A DNA stretch of 64,000 nucleotides from Synechococcus sp. C9 (GTDB taxonomy: Bacteria; Cyanobacteriota; Cyanobacteriia; Gloeomargaritales; Gloeomargaritaceae), in the NCBI RefSeq assembly GCF_022984075.1, contig NZ_JALAAD010000001.1, forward strand, positions 1,902,455-1,966,454, written 5' to 3'. The translations under genes and the position numbers were made by a program. Position 1 is the first letter of the stretch. Every line of letters begins with the position of its first letter. The notes under the pieces were generated by a model. It did no database searches and was not told where the DNA came from. It saw only the letters and a list, made by a program, of their open reading frames with translations. Shown piece after piece: positions 18,773 to 27,118 of this stretch.

Positions 18773-19419
18773 ACCCGACCCTGCTGGCCGTCGGGGGGGT
18801 AACTGCCTGGTTGGCACTGGTGCTGACGATAGCTGGCGTGGTGGCGCAGAGAACCACGGTTGCCCCGGAGACCGTTCGCAAAATTGTCCACATTGGTACC
18901 GGGAATGTGATTTTGCTGGCCTGGTGGTGGCGGGTACCCACCTGGATGGGGGTAGGGGCGGCGATTTTGGCGGCAGTGGTGACCTTGATTTCCTACTGGG
19001 TGCCCCTTTTGCCGGGGATTGATAGCGTCAACCGCCGCAGTGCCGGGACGTTTTTTTATGCGGTCAGTATTGGCATACTCATGGCCTGGTTTTGGCCCCA
19101 CGCCCATTATCAGTACACCGTCCTGGGCATTCTAATCATGGTCTGGGGGGATGGTCTGGCCGCCGTGGTCGGGCAACGCTGGGGCAAACACCCCTACGCC
19201 TTGCTGGGAATTCACAAAACCTGGGAGGGTTCCCTGACGATGGCGGGGGTGGCGGGGCTGGTGGCGGGCTGTGTCTTGGGCTGGACACCCCTGGTGCTGG
19301 TGGTGGCGGGGGTGGCGGCGGTGCTGGAGATTTTTTCCTACTACGGCTTAGACAATCTCACGGTGCCGGTGGGGACGGCGGCAGTGGCGTTTTGGTGGCA
19401 ACAGGTATGGCCGGGGTAA
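18763..19419 (+). CDS. Phytol/dolichol kinase-family membrane protein
   Basis: A 218-residue protein with about six to seven membrane segments. The motif [12 protein letters not shown] near residue 35, the [18 protein letters not shown] segment near 128 and [10 protein letters not shown] are typical of the SEC59/VTE5 kinase family, which phosphorylates phytol or other polyprenols with CTP. In cyanobacteria this recovers phytol from chlorophyll for tocopherol and chlorophyll synthesis. ATG 18763 has GAGG directly upstream and lies within the end of ndhO. The 3' end overlaps the ABC ATPase gene by 13 bp, implying one operon. Exact substrate is inferred. Confidence 0.82.
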   Translation: MHLDPTLLAVGGVTAWLALVLTIAGVVAQRTTVAPETVRKIVHIGTGNVILLAWWWRVPTWMGVGAAILAAVVTLISYWVPLLPGIDSVNRRSAGTFFYAVSIGILMAWFWPHAHYQYTVLGILIMVWGDGLAAVVGQRWGKHPYALLGIHKTWEGSLTMAGVAGLVAGCVLGWTPLVLVVAGVAAVLEIFSYYGLDNLTVPVGTAAVAFWWQQVWPG

Positions 19420-20426
19420 CGCTAGAGCAGGTGACGCAACGGTTTGGGCGGCAGGTGGCGGTGGCAGAGGTGTCCCTGCGGATTCCCGACGGGGAATTTT
19501 GGGTGTTGATGGGGCCTTCCGGGTGCGGTAAATCCACCTTGCTCCGCACCGTGGCGGGGTTATTGCCGGTGCAGGAGGGGCGGTTGTGGCTGGGGGAACG
19601 GTGTGTGAACCAGGTACCGGCCCGGGAGCGGGATGTGGCGATGGTGTTTCAAAACTACGCCCTCTATCCCCACCTGAGCGTGGCGGAGAATCTCGCCTTT
19701 GGCTTGAAAATGCGGGGGGTGCCCCCGGCGGTGCGCCAACAGCGGGTGCAGTGGGTGGCGGAATTGTTGGGGTTAACCCCCTTACTGGGGCAAAAACCGG
19801 GGCAACTCTCCGGCGGTCAACAACAGCGGGTGGCCTTGGGGCGGGCGATCGTGCGTTCCCCCCAGGTATTTTTGATGGATGAACCCCTGTCGAATCTGGA
19901 CAGCCGCCTGCGGGATCAGACCCGGGCAGAATTGAAACGCCTGCATCAGCAGTTAAAAATCACCACCCTCTACGTCACCCACGACCAAACCGAGGCCATG
20001 ACCCTGGCGGAGCAACTGGTCATCATGCACCAGGGACGGGTACAGCAGGTGGGCACCCCCCAGACCTTGTACCATCAACCGGCTAATCAAATCGTCGCCT
20101 CTTTTCTGGGCAATCCCCCCATGAACTTCCTGCCCGCCTGGTTTTTGCCCAATGGTCCCCCCGATGTCACCATCGGCATCCGCCCGGAAGCCATCCGCAT
20201 CACCACCCCAGAAGCGGGAATGCGCCGGGGGCAGGTCACCGTCGTCGAACCCCTAGGGGATGTCACCCTGGTGCAGGTGCAGTTGGAAGCCGTCAGTCTG
20301 TGGGTCAAAACCCAGACCCTGCCCACCGTTGGGGAATCGGTGGGACTACTGCTACCGGCCAGCCATTGTTATTACTTCCACCCCCAGACCGGCCAACGCT
20401 TAGAACTTAAAACTGTAATTGGCTGA
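19407..20426 (+). CDS. MalK/UgpC-type ABC transporter ATPase
   Basis: A 339-residue ABC ATPase with Walker [11 protein letters not shown]-loop VFQNYALYPHLSV, signature [17 protein letters not shown], Walker B VFLMDEPLSNLD and H-loop YVTHDQTEAM. After residue about 235 it has the TOBE-type regulatory domain of MalK/UgpC (IGIRPEAIRI, VVEPLGDVTLVQVQ). Such ATPases often serve several sugar or glycerol-3-phosphate importers encoded elsewhere; no permease or binding protein is adjacent here. The start overlaps the phytol-kinase-like gene. Its 3' end overlaps the convergent SH3-like gene by 20 bp. Confidence 0.92.
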   Translation: MAGVTLEQVTQRFGRQVAVAEVSLRIPDGEFWVLMGPSGCGKSTLLRTVAGLLPVQEGRLWLGERCVNQVPARERDVAMVFQNYALYPHLSVAENLAFGLKMRGVPPAVRQQRVQWVAELLGLTPLLGQKPGQLSGGQQQRVALGRAIVRSPQVFLMDEPLSNLDSRLRDQTRAELKRLHQQLKITTLYVTHDQTEAMTLAEQLVIMHQGRVQQVGTPQTLYHQPANQIVASFLGNPPMNFLPAWFLPNGPPDVTIGIRPEAIRITTPEAGMRRGQVTVVEPLGDVTLVQVQLEAVSLWVKTQTLPTVGESVGLLLPASHCYYFHPQTGQRLELKTVIG

Positions 20427-20820
20427 CGTGAATCCACCCCATGGGCCCGCACACATCGGTTTGGTGCCATGACCCCTGGCGTTCGTACAGGTTAATCATC
20501 ATTTTTTCCCGCACCGCGCAAATAATTTGGCCATTGGGAAAAGCCCGCACATTCGAGGGTGGATCAAAGACCAAAGCTACCCCTGCCCGGGTAATCGGCG
20601 GTTGGACGGGCGGCTGTGGCGGCACCCCAGCGACAACCCCACCCCTGCCTGCCACGGGCACCGTAGGGTCGGTCACGACTGGACTCGGCGTTGGGCTAGG
20701 GGAAAAGGTCAAACGCTGGTCAGCAGTAGGGCGGCGCTGTCCCCATACCAAGACAATCAGAATGCCCAACACCAGACATACCCCCCCGGAAATCAACGAC
20801 CAGAGTAAAGCCTTGGGCAT
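20407..20820 (-). CDS. Membrane-anchored SH3-like domain protein
   Basis: A 137-residue protein with one N-terminal membrane helix (about residues 6-26), a Pro/Thr/Val-rich linker (30-75) and a C-terminal bacterial SH3-like domain (about 80-137: DPPSNVRAFPNGQIICAV and GWIHVSQLQF). Such domains usually face the periplasm and bind peptidoglycan or peptides. The specific role is unknown. It is a single gene convergent with the ABC ATPase. The 127 bp before the next gene are AT-rich and show no further gene. Confidence 0.75.
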   Translation of the reverse strand: MPKALLWSLISGGVCLVLGILIVLVWGQRRPTADQRLTFSPSPTPSPVVTDPTVPVAGRGGVVAGVPPQPPVQPPITRAGVALVFDPPSNVRAFPNGQIICAVREKMMINLYERQGSWHQTDVCGPMGWIHVSQLQF

Positions 20821-20947
20821 GGCGCATTTAATTACGGCGAGGCAATAGTAATTTAATTTTAATTCCCTTGGGATTGCGGTTTCCCTAACTCCTGGATTAG
20901 CATTAACTTAATTTAATAACCCCCTGGGCAGATATTGCTAAAAATTC

Positions 20948-21613
20948 ATGAGCGAACCCGACCCCAAAATTCAAGCCAAGCTTCGTAAGTTGGAGCGAGA
21001 ACTCTCATCCCAACCCGCCCGTGTCAGTCCTGATGCTTCGCCAGTACAAGAACGCCCCATTTCCCATCGGTTTGCCATCCCTTTGTATTTTTTAGCTATT
21101 GCTTGGGGGCAACAGATCATTGACCAAATTGCCTTTGCCGGACGGTGGAACCTGCCCCTTATTCCCCGGCGGGTGGTGGGTATCCCTGGTATTATCTTTT
21201 CTGCTTTTTCCCATGCGGATTTTGCCCATTTAATCGCCAATAGTATTCCCTTTATGATCTTCAGTTGGTTAATCTTAATCCAAAGTTTTCGAGACTATTG
21301 GATTACCCTTTTAGTGGGCTGGCTAGGGGGTGGTTTTTGCTGTTGGTTGCTTGGCCCCAAGCCAGTGCATGGGTTAAGTGGTGTTGTTTATACATTGTTT
21401 GGTTATTTACTATGGATTGGCTGGCAGGAACGACGGATCATTCCCCTAGTGATTTCCGTATTTGTCTTGGTGAATTATGGGGGATTTATTTGGGGCGTAT
21501 TACCGCAGGACCCACGGGTGGCCTGGTGGGGACATCTTATCGGTTTTATTTTGGGAATTGGCACCGCTTACCTTTTGGGAAAAAATCAACCGAAGGATTT
21601 GGCAAATCAATGA
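20948..21613 (+). CDS. Rhomboid-family intramembrane serine protease
   Basis: A 221-residue protein with a charged N-terminal tail (about 35 residues) and six hydrophobic segments. Catalytic features of rhomboid proteases are visible: the GxSG motif HGLSG with Ser144, and His196 in WWGHLIGF of the last helix. The preceding HADFAHLIANS provides the conserved His94/Asn98 of the oxyanion region. These enzymes cleave membrane proteins within the bilayer; the substrate here is unknown. GT61 starts 44 bp downstream on the same strand. Confidence 0.85.
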   Translation: MSEPDPKIQAKLRKLERELSSQPARVSPDASPVQERPISHRFAIPLYFLAIAWGQQIIDQIAFAGRWNLPLIPRRVVGIPGIIFSAFSHADFAHLIANSIPFMIFSWLILIQSFRDYWITLLVGWLGGGFCCWLLGPKPVHGLSGVVYTLFGYLLWIGWQERRIIPLVISVFVLVNYGGFIWGVLPQDPRVAWWGHLIGFILGIGTAYLLGKNQPKDLANQ

Positions 21614-21657
21614 TCAATTTATCCATAATCTATCCGTAAAATATTCTCCAAACTTTG

Positions 21658-22794
21658 ATGAAATTAGGTGATAAAATTCAGCGCAGTTGGCGTAAATTAC
21701 TAACCCCCCTGATCGGTAACATTCCGGCGCAAGGGTATTGGTCAAGTGCCTGGGATTATTATCAACATTACCAGCAGGAGGGGCTACCAGGTTTGTGCTA
21801 TTACCCCTACTGGTCCACCTATCAGGAATATTACCCGGTTCCCCGTTCCATTTATCCCCAACCGCATGGGGCTTTTTACTGGACAACTGTTACCATGCCG
21901 GAAAGTTATTGGGTCAGCATTCCCAAGGCTAAAGTATTAAGTGGTCGGCAGTCGGTGGGCAGTGTAATTGCTCATGATGGCAAGGTGATTCATGATTCCT
22001 CCCGACAATGGGCAAACCAGCCTGAACAGAATGAAGCCTGCTATCGCAAATTTCCCAAGCCAATTCCTACTGAAAAAACGATTGCCGTATTGGGCATTGG
22101 CGGGGGTGGCATGAATTATTACCATTGGTTGACGGATGTACTACCCCGGATTCATCTGTTAAAACATGGGCATATTTGGTCGAAAATTGACTCCTTTTTG
22201 GTGGATGAACCGAGTTCAAACTTAGCCATCACGTTAGATATACTCGGCATTAGCCCCTCCCAAATAATTTATACCCATCATTATTTCACCTTAGCCAGTC
22301 CGCTGGTGGTCATGCCCCAATTTCCCCGGGCACAATACCGCTGGCGCATTGATTTTTTAAGAGAGACATTTCTATCCCACCGAGATACCACAGCAACTAA
22401 AATTGAAAAGATTTATATCAGTCGTTCTAAAGCCAGTCGCAGACGTGTCTTAAACGAAGCAGAAATTTTAGATTACCTCACCCCTTTGGGGTATGTCCCC
22501 TGTTGGTTAGAGGATTTGAGTTTCCTAGAGCAAGTGAGCTTATTTTCCCAAGCTAAATATGTGATTGGATTGCATGGGGCTGGGTTGACGAATATCGCTT
22601 GGTGTCCAGCGGGGGCACGGGTGCTAGAGATATTTCCCAGTGAGTCTATTCCCAGTTATTATTGGGTGTTAGCCAGTCAGGTTGGTGTGGATTATTATTA
22701 TTTACTTTCCCTCCATTCCCCCCCCTTACCCCAGGATGATACGGTGCTCAATCTCAAACAATTTCAACAAGCCGTAGAACATTTGGAATCTTGA
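21658..22794 (+). CDS. GT61-family glycosyltransferase
   Basis: A 378-residue protein with the glycosyltransferase family 61 (DUF563) features GGGGMNYYHWLTDVLPRIHL (about residue 145) and, near the C-terminus, VIGLHGAGLTNIAWCPAGAR followed by VLEIFP. The middle SRSKASRRRVLNEAEI also fits. Bacterial members are thought to add sugars to capsular or exopolysaccharide. No membrane span is evident. The base composition is more AT-rich than the flanking genes, which could reflect transfer but is not proof. ATG 21658 chosen; a TTG directly precedes it. It shares direction with the rhomboid gene. Confidence 0.85.
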   Translation: MKLGDKIQRSWRKLLTPLIGNIPAQGYWSSAWDYYQHYQQEGLPGLCYYPYWSTYQEYYPVPRSIYPQPHGAFYWTTVTMPESYWVSIPKAKVLSGRQSVGSVIAHDGKVIHDSSRQWANQPEQNEACYRKFPKPIPTEKTIAVLGIGGGGMNYYHWLTDVLPRIHLLKHGHIWSKIDSFLVDEPSSNLAITLDILGISPSQIIYTHHYFTLASPLVVMPQFPRAQYRWRIDFLRETFLSHRDTTATKIEKIYISRSKASRRRVLNEAEILDYLTPLGYVPCWLEDLSFLEQVSLFSQAKYVIGLHGAGLTNIAWCPAGARVLEIFPSESIPSYYWVLASQVGVDYYYLLSLHSPPLPQDDTVLNLKQFQQAVEHLES

Positions 22795-22896
22795 GACCCT
22801 TTTTAGCCTGTTTTATGCCCTGGGAAGATGGTGCGACACCAGTGGACTCGATAGAATAGAATATGGGTCGTTTATTCCTTCATTTACTGTTAGGTT

Positions 22897-23328
22897 ATGC
22901 CTGAATCCCTAACCCATTTGCCCGCTCCCCTGACCAAAATTGTGGAACGCTTGCAACGGGCGAACCCCGCCCGGATGAAATACGAATTGCTGATTCGCTA
23001 TGCCCAGCAGGTGCCCCCCCTGCCCATAAGTGCCAAAATTCCCGCCAATCAGGTGCAGGGCTGTACCTCCCAGGTGTGGTTGGTGACGGATTTGGATGCG
23101 CAGGGCAAGGTGCAGATCAGCGGCGATGCGGATTCCCAGTTGGTCAAGGGGTTGTTGGCAATGCTGGTGCTGGGTTTGGGGGGAGCGACCCCGCAGGAGA
23201 TTATCGCCCTGTCGCCGGATTTTATTCAACTCACCGGGTTGGATGTGAGCCTCACCCCGTCCCGCAACAACGGCTTTATCAGTATGGTGAATTTTTTGAA
23301 AAAACAAGTGATGGCGTACCTGGATTAG
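22897..23328 (+). CDS. sufE: Cysteine desulfuration protein SufE
   Basis: A 143-residue protein with the sulfur-accepting cysteine in VQGCTSQVWL (Cys56), followed by the SufE fold segments GDADSQLVKGLLAMLVLGLGG and LTPSRNNGFISMV. SufE receives persulfide sulfur from the cysteine desulfurase SufS and passes it to the SufBCD scaffold for Fe-S assembly. Length is typical for the family. No suf genes are adjacent. A TAGAAT box at 22854-22859 could be the -10 element. A family A repeat follows about 45 bp downstream. Confidence 0.94.
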   Translation: MPESLTHLPAPLTKIVERLQRANPARMKYELLIRYAQQVPPLPISAKIPANQVQGCTSQVWLVTDLDAQGKVQISGDADSQLVKGLLAMLVLGLGGATPQEIIALSPDFIQLTGLDVSLTPSRNNGFISMVNFLKKQVMAYLD

Positions 23329-23374
23329 GCGGCGTGAAGGGAAAAACCCCGGTGGGAGATGAATCGGAAACGAA

Positions 23375-23511
23375 AGGGCACCTCTATCAATTCAAACAAA
23401 GTTAGCGGTCGTAGCACCCTTGGGTTCTGGGTACTATGGGTATGCCAACGATGAAATTGATGGCTACGCCACGCAGGCTATGGGTTGGCTTAAATAAATA
23501 CAGATGCCCTA
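23375..23511 (+). repeat. Family A MITE-like repeat, diverged copy
   Basis: Starts AGGGCACCTCT and ends AAATAAATACAGATGCCCT, a degenerate inverted terminus. The interior keeps the CTTGGGTTCTGGGTACTATGG part of the core. A nested 22-bp element (23460-23481) is the reverse complement, with one mismatch, of that at 3294-3315. It lies between sufE and the candidate Pho box of pstS. Confidence 0.7.
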
Positions 23512-23530
23512 ACGCCAACGATGGCACCGC

Positions 23531-23560
23531 CATAACCTTTTCTTTACCTGAACGTGTTAA
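23531..23560 (+). promoter_or_regulatory. Candidate Pho box upstream of pstS
   Basis: Two 8-bp units CATAACCT (23531-23538) and CTTTACCT (23542-23549) are separated by three bases and each differ by one base from CTTAACCT, the type of tandem repeat bound by the phosphate regulator PhoB/SphR in cyanobacteria. A weaker third unit containing GTTAAG follows (23556-23561). The site lies about 120 bp upstream of the pstS start. The spacing of the third unit is not ideal, so this is a candidate. Confidence 0.5.
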
Positions 23561-23679
23561 GTTGCCTTTGAAAGCTGGTTGACGGTTTTCATCCCACCAA
23601 GCGGTAACGTTTGGCTTTGGATTTTTGATTTGTACTGTGTTTGTTTGTACTATGCCTGCAAAAAGTTGAGGAGTGGATT

Positions 23680-24792
23680 ATGCTCAAGCGGTTCGGCTTG
23701 GCTCGGCGGTGGATGAGTTTTGTGACCCTTTTCCTCTTGGTGGCGGGGTTGACAACGGCTTGTGATTTTGGGGGGCAACCACCAGAGGGTTCTAAGTTAC
23801 CCATTACTGGTGAGGTGAGTCTGACGGGTCTGGGGGCTTCCTTCCCGGCACCTTTGTACCAGAACTGGGCGGTGGGGTTGAACCGAATGCACAGCAATAT
23901 CCGGGTGGATTACCAGTCCCAGGGGAGCGGCGCGGGGATTGAGAATTTTATCCAAGGGAATGTGGATTTTGCCGCCAGTGATATTGCCATGAAGGATGAG
24001 GATATTCCCAAGGTGCAGCGGGGGGTGTTGATGTTGCCCATGACGGCGGGCAGTATCGTTTTGACCTACAATTTGCCGGGGGTGCCGGAGGGGCTGAAGC
24101 TGAGCCGAGACGTGTATGTGGGGATTTTCAGTGGTCAAATTCGCCGCTGGAATGACCCGAAAATTGTGGCGTTGAATCCGGGGGTGACCTTGCCGGATCA
24201 GGGGATTACGGTGGTGCATCGTTCCGATGGCAGTGGGACGACGGCGGTGTTTACCAAGCACCTGAGTGCGATTAGCCCGGCGTGGCAAAAAGCCTTTGGG
24301 GAAGGGACGACGATTCAGTGGCCGAAAACGGGGAGTTTTGTCGGTGCCAAGGGCAATGAAGGGGTGACGGCGCAGATTCAACAAACGCCGGGTGCCATTG
24401 GCTATGTGGAATTTGGCTTTGCCCGCAACAATAAGCTGACGACGGCGGCGTTACAAAATAAGGCTGGCGAGTATGTGATTCCCACACCGGAATCGGGAGC
24501 GGCAACCTTAGCGGCGGGGGCACTGCCGGAAAATCTGCGGGCATTTATCAGCGACCCGGAAGGGAAAGAGTCCTACCCGATTGTCACCTACACCTGGCAG
24601 TTGCAGTACCAAAAGCAACCGGATGCCAATAAGGCGGTGGGGTTAGAAGTTTGGGTTGAGTATGGACTGAATGAAGGTCAAAAAGCGGCGCCGGAATTGG
24701 GATATATCCCTCTGCCCAAGGTGGTGCGGGAGCGGATTGCCAAGGCGGCTGATACCATGAGTGACAAGTACACGATCACCCTGAAGGATTAG
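23680..24792 (+). CDS. pstS: Phosphate ABC transporter substrate-binding protein PstS
   Basis: A 370-residue binding protein exported by a signal peptide ending in a lipobox-like LTTAC, so probably lipid-anchored on the periplasmic side of the plasma membrane. Phosphate-binding family segments are visible: TGLGASFPAPLYQNW, YQSQGSGAGIENFI, FAASDIAMKDEDI and VHRSDGSGTTAVFTKHL. ATG 23680 has GAGGAG seven bases upstream; the frame extends further upstream without a good start. First gene of pstS-pstC-pstA-pstB, behind a candidate Pho box. Confidence 0.95.
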   Translation: MLKRFGLARRWMSFVTLFLLVAGLTTACDFGGQPPEGSKLPITGEVSLTGLGASFPAPLYQNWAVGLNRMHSNIRVDYQSQGSGAGIENFIQGNVDFAASDIAMKDEDIPKVQRGVLMLPMTAGSIVLTYNLPGVPEGLKLSRDVYVGIFSGQIRRWNDPKIVALNPGVTLPDQGITVVHRSDGSGTTAVFTKHLSAISPAWQKAFGEGTTIQWPKTGSFVGAKGNEGVTAQIQQTPGAIGYVEFGFARNNKLTTAALQNKAGEYVIPTPESGAATLAAGALPENLRAFISDPEGKESYPIVTYTWQLQYQKQPDANKAVGLEVWVEYGLNEGQKAAPELGYIPLPKVVRERIAKAADTMSDKYTITLKD

Positions 24793-24809
24793 GAAAAGGA
24801 CGGCCAAGG

Positions 24810-25766
24810 ATGACCCCAAGCACCGCTCTACCGGAACGTCGTTCCCGCTCCCCCCAGGAACGGTTGATTGACCGCTTGTTTGTCCGCTCTACCCTGGTCT
24901 TGGCGGTGCTGACCGGGGTACTCTTGGCTTTCATCGTTTTGGTGATTGCCTGGCGGTCTCTCCCGGCGGTGCAAGCCTTTGGGTTGAATTTTATTACTGG
25001 TTCGGCCTGGAATCCGGTGCCGGGACGGGAGGATTTTGGGGTCTTTCCCATGCTGTACGGGACGTTGGTCAGTTCGATTATTGCCCTGCTGATTGCGGTG
25101 CCTCTGGGGTTGGGGACGGCGATTTTTTTGAGTGAGGATTTTATTCCCCCCCAGCCCCGGTTGGTGATTTCGTTTTTGGTGGAATTGTTGGCGGCGATTC
25201 CCAGTGTGGTGTATGGACTGTGGGGGATTTTTGTGTTGATTCCCCTGATTCAACCCGTGGCGCAGTGGTTGCACGCCAATTTGGGCTGGATTCCCCTGTT
25301 TGGGACGGAGCCGGTGGGGCCGGGGATGTTGCCCGCTTCCCTGGTGTTGGCCATTATGATTTTGCCGATCATGACGGCGATTGCGAAGGATTCTTTGGCG
25401 GCACTGCCCCCGGAGTTGCGGCAGGCGTCCATGGGGTTGGGGGCGACCCGCTGGTGGACGATCTTTCGGGTGTTGATCCCGGCGGCGATTTCGGGGATCG
25501 TGGGAGGCACGATGTTGGGTCTGGGGCGGGCGTTGGGGGAAACCATGGCGGCGACCATGCTGATTGGGAATGCCAACCAGTTTCAGTGGTCCTTGTTGGC
25601 ACCGGCGAATACGATTGCTTCCCTGTTGGCGAACCAGTTCCCGGAGGCGCGGGGGATTCAGGTGTCGGCGTTGATGTATGCCGCTGTGCTGTTGATGCTG
25701 ATGACCCTGATTGTGAATATCCTGGCGGAAGTGATCGTCAACCGTCTGAAAGCGAAGTACGAATAG
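24810..25766 (+). CDS. pstC: Phosphate ABC transporter permease PstC
   Basis: A 318-residue permease with six membrane helices. It has the ABC-permease coupling (EAA) loop LPPELRQASMGLGATRWWTI near residue 200, the family segment LAAIPSVVYGLWGIFVLIP near residue 127 and the short charged N-terminus with RSRSPQERLIDRLF. It forms the transmembrane pathway with PstA. It begins 17 bp after pstS and is intact. Its partner gene pstA, 13 bp downstream, is interrupted. Confidence 0.95.
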   Translation: MTPSTALPERRSRSPQERLIDRLFVRSTLVLAVLTGVLLAFIVLVIAWRSLPAVQAFGLNFITGSAWNPVPGREDFGVFPMLYGTLVSSIIALLIAVPLGLGTAIFLSEDFIPPQPRLVISFLVELLAAIPSVVYGLWGIFVLIPLIQPVAQWLHANLGWIPLFGTEPVGPGMLPASLVLAIMILPIMTAIAKDSLAALPPELRQASMGLGATRWWTIFRVLIPAAISGIVGGTMLGLGRALGETMAATMLIGNANQFQWSLLAPANTIASLLANQFPEARGIQVSALMYAAVLLMLMTLIVNILAEVIVNRLKAKYE

Positions 25767-26031
25767 GAGGGGGAAAATCATGACCACCGCAACCCTAAAT
25801 CCGCAAGTGGCTGGGCTGATCAAACGCCCCCAACTCCGCAACTGGGTGGGGGGTATCATGACGGGGCTGGTGGGGTTATGTGCCCTATGCACGGTTATTC
25901 CTTTGTTTGCGGTACTGGGGTTCGTGCTGGTGCGGGGGATCAGCCGCTTTAGTTTGACCCTGTTTACCCAACTGCCACCGCCACCGGGGTTGTCGGGGGG
26001 GGGGTTTGGCAATGCGTTTATTGGCACGATT

Positions 26032-27118
26032 CAGTAGTGTTGAATGTTAACGAAAGGGTGGAAAAGGGAGACTAAAAATGGTATTTTAGATTGGTAGAAA
26101 CCACGAGTAACAGTATTTTTATGAGACGACAAATTCAGGGACTTATCAAGCCCTTGCTGAACCTTCTTCCCAAAAACGACTATCCAGTCTTGGATACTCG
26201 CTTGTTTGTACTCATATGGATGCACTTCATTTTAGATGCAAGAGTCGCCACCATGCGGGGCTTATTCTTCCTCTTGAATCATCTCAATTTTAAAGTTGAC
26301 ATATCAACGTTTTCTAAGGCGTGTAAACATCGTAGCACCGAGCCGTTTCAAGTGATCCTAAGAGAACTGCAAAAACGGCTTAAACATCATCAAGGTGAAT
26401 TTAAGCACTTATTCCCATTAGATTCTACCATTATCACCCTGACCAGCAAATTATTCTGGCACTACAAGCAGGTAAAATTGACGCTTGGCCTGGATATAAA
26501 TGAGGGCAATATCGGTGACGAATCAATTATATTTGGAAAGACTAATGACCATAAAATTGGGCATCTTGTGATTGGGACGATACCTGAGAATGCCGTTGGT
26601 ATCATGGATAGGGGTTTTGCTTCCTGGAAATTAATGGACGAAATGTGTAAACGAAATACATTGTTTATTGTGCGGATTAGAAATAATATGAAGTTGCAAC
26701 CTGACAATCCGGATATTCGGGTAATTCAATTTTTTAATGAAGAGGAAAACACAGAATATAGGCTAGCGACTAACGTGACTTCGATGACGGATGAAGAGAT
26801 TTGTTCAGCCTATCGTTTGCGCTGGCGAATTGAGTTGCTTTGGAAGGCACTAAAGATGCACTTGAAATTGGATAGAATCATTACCAAGAATGAGAATGGT
26901 GTGCGGCTACAGATTTATGCCGTATTGATTGGTTATCTAATTTTAAGATTGCTGGAGATAGGTCACAATAAGACCTATGAATTGATTGACAAGTTGCGAT
27001 ATTTACAAATAGAAATAGGCCGACACTGTAGCTTCATGGAACTCGTAGGGGTAGAGCCGCTCGTAGGATAACCCTGACCCCTTATGTTAAGTTTTATTAC
27101 GGACATTCAACACTACTG
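26032..27118 (+). mobile_element. Complete IS4-family insertion sequence in pstA
   Basis: A 1087-bp element bounded by perfect 16-bp terminal inverted repeats: CAGTAGTGTTGAATGT at 26032-26047 and its complement at 27103-27118. It is flanked by a perfect 9-bp target duplication, GGCACGATT, at 26023-26031 and 27119-27127. It contains one transposase gene in the same direction as pstA. Its lower GC content contrasts with pstA. Intact ends, intact transposase and identical duplications show a young, potentially active insertion. Confidence 0.97.
26121..27071 (+). CDS. IS4-family DDE transposase
   Basis: A 316-residue transposase. The catalytic acidic residues are visible in order: FPLDSTIITL (first Asp, about residue 95), GIMDRGFAS (second Asp, about residue 157) and the Y-x2-R-x3-E-x6-K signature YRLRWRIELLWKALK (about residue 237) carrying the catalytic Glu. 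That YREK signature defines the IS4 family. No frameshift or stop interrupts it. I chose ATG 26121; a TTG at 26091 could add ten residues. Confidence 0.93.
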   Translation: MRRQIQGLIKPLLNLLPKNDYPVLDTRLFVLIWMHFILDARVATMRGLFFLLNHLNFKVDISTFSKACKHRSTEPFQVILRELQKRLKHHQGEFKHLFPLDSTIITLTSKLFWHYKQVKLTLGLDINEGNIGDESIIFGKTNDHKIGHLVIGTIPENAVGIMDRGFASWKLMDEMCKRNTLFIVRIRNNMKLQPDNPDIRVIQFFNEEENTEYRLATNVTSMTDEEICSAYRLRWRIELLWKALKMHLKLDRIITKNENGVRLQIYAVLIGYLILRLLEIGHNKTYELIDKLRYLQIEIGRHCSFMELVGVEPLVG

